A DNA stretch of 7,370 bases from an uncultured Campylobacter sp. (GTDB lineage: Bacteria; Campylobacterota; Campylobacteria; Campylobacterales; Campylobacteraceae), in the NCBI GenBank assembly GCA_937896205.1, contig CALBNA010000258.1, positions 1 through 7,370 on the forward strand. Direction: 5' to 3'. The position numbers were made by a program, and so were the translations under genes. Shown one piece after another: positions 6,659-7,370 of this stretch; the first letter of the stretch is position 1; each line of letters starts with the position of its first letter. The notes below the pieces were generated by a model that searched no databases, had not been told where the DNA came from, and was given only the letters and a program-made list of their open reading frames with translations.

Positions 6659-7370
6659 TTAATATTTGCTGTTTTTGCCGATAAGATTTTGTAGGCCCAG
6701 CACGCAGGAGAGCAGAAAAGTTTTTTTATCGAGGGTAGAGTTTGTCTTTAGCTCAAATTCCGCCAAATTTAGCGCGGTAAAAATTTCCCTATACGCTTTT
6801 AAATTTACAGCCAGGCACTGCCTTTTTAGTTCATTTGCGACATTTGGTGGCGGTGCATAACCGAGCGTTTCTTTTATGTCAAATTTACCCGTTATTTTGA
6901 TACCTGCATGTAGTTTAAAGAGTCTAAAAAATGCGCGGTAAAGTGAGTTAATAAACAAAATTTCATTAAAATTTCCATCGTCCGCGCAGGAGAAAAAATC
7001 GGCCCTGATATCTTTTAGCGCGATAAATTTATCGAAAAAATCGTCAAAACTCACACTTGATAGCGAAAAAACCAAGCTTCTTACGATATTTTCGTTTATG
7101 GGCTCGTTTAGAGAGGCTAGTTTATTTAACTCGCTTGCGGCTAGATATAAATTTTCGTTGTGTATGCGGTAGAGTTCAAATAGCGCGTTTCTCGTTATAT
7201 TTAGGCTCATTTTTGCAGCTTGTCTGCCGAGTAAATTTACTGCCTCTTCGGGCGAGCCGGGTTTAAAAAATCTCGCAAAATTTACCCCAAAAGCCTTTTG
7301 CGTATCAAAAACCGCTTTGGCGTCGGGCTCAAAAAGCTCGAAAACGAATGCGCCGCCGTTTTTGCAACCG
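6659..7370 (-). CDS. holA: DNA polymerase III delta subunit (HolA), 5'-truncated by the window edge
   Basis: The delta subunit opens the sliding clamp within the clamp-loader complex. The frame stays open from the first internal ATG (7210) through to the window edge, with FVFELFEPDAKAV and GVNFARFFKPGSPEEAV readable upstream of it. The gene therefore enters from outside, and 7210 is not the true start. About 236 residues are visible out of an expected 320-340. The visible part is helical and fits delta domains II and III: NLYLAASELNKLASL, with a helix following ENIVRSLVFS, and a conserved-looking C-terminal helix FELKTN...LDKKTFLLSCVLGL. Identity rests on this resemblance plus position directly before rpsF, the Campylobacter order. 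There is no terminator after the stop at 6659-6661, so read-through into rpsF is possible. Confidence 0.8.
   Translation of the reverse strand, partial: GCKNGGAFVFELFEPDAKAVFDTQKAFGVNFARFFKPGSPEEAVNLLGRQAAKMSLNITRNALFELYRIHNENLYLAASELNKLASLNEPINENIVRSLVFSLSSVSFDDFFDKFIALKDIRADFFSCADDGNFNEILFINSLYRAFFRLFKLHAGIKITGKFDIKETLGYAPPPNVANELKRQCLAVNLKAYREIFTALNLAEFELKTNSTLDKKTFLLSCVLGLQNLIGKNSKY

Overview
The window comes from a Campylobacter-type epsilonproteobacterium (Campylobacterota). The evidence is the gene set, the close match of the Lon, BamD, SSB, S6 and S18 proteins to that group, the gene order, and the heavy use of AAATTT. The fairly GC-rich housekeeping genes fit the C. rectus/showae/curvus side of the genus better than C. 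jejuni, but the species is an inference.

The left part (1-3290) is core. A divergent gene starts at the very edge on the minus strand; only its ribosome binding site and first codon are visible, and it is probably fliW by synteny. A plus-strand pair follows: bamD (outer-membrane assembly lipoprotein) and lon (ATP-dependent protease). They are separated by 9 bases, lon starts with TTG, and a 10-bp hairpin follows lon.

The right part (5289-7370) is core on the minus strand. It holds the 3' two-thirds of holA (DNA polymerase III delta), then rpsF-ssb-rpsR (ribosomal S6, SSB, ribosomal S18), closed by a hairpin. The rpsF leader contains a stem, a bulge with CCG and a hairpin with an ACCG loop. 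This matches the known S6:S18 autoregulatory motif.

Between these two convergent blocks lies about 2 kb (3290-5288) of AT-rich accessory DNA. In C. jejuni, lon and rpsR are, as I recall, direct convergent neighbours. Here the gap holds decayed genes: a small remnant of unknown identity (3311-3540); a four-helix membrane protein split by an in-frame TAG (3643-4227); and a 122-codon reading frame that appears to be the intact start of a larger broken gene. The rest of that gene (to about 5155) still shows a LysM domain and RTX-type calcium-binding repeats in alternating frames. Single-base lesions explain nearly all the breaks, and a continuous LysM-RTX protein can be read by joining frames. 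The most interesting content is therefore the wreck of a secreted or surface LysM-RTX protein with a membrane-protein neighbour, sitting in an insertion site between core terminators. I see no IS element, integrase, tRNA or CRISPR.
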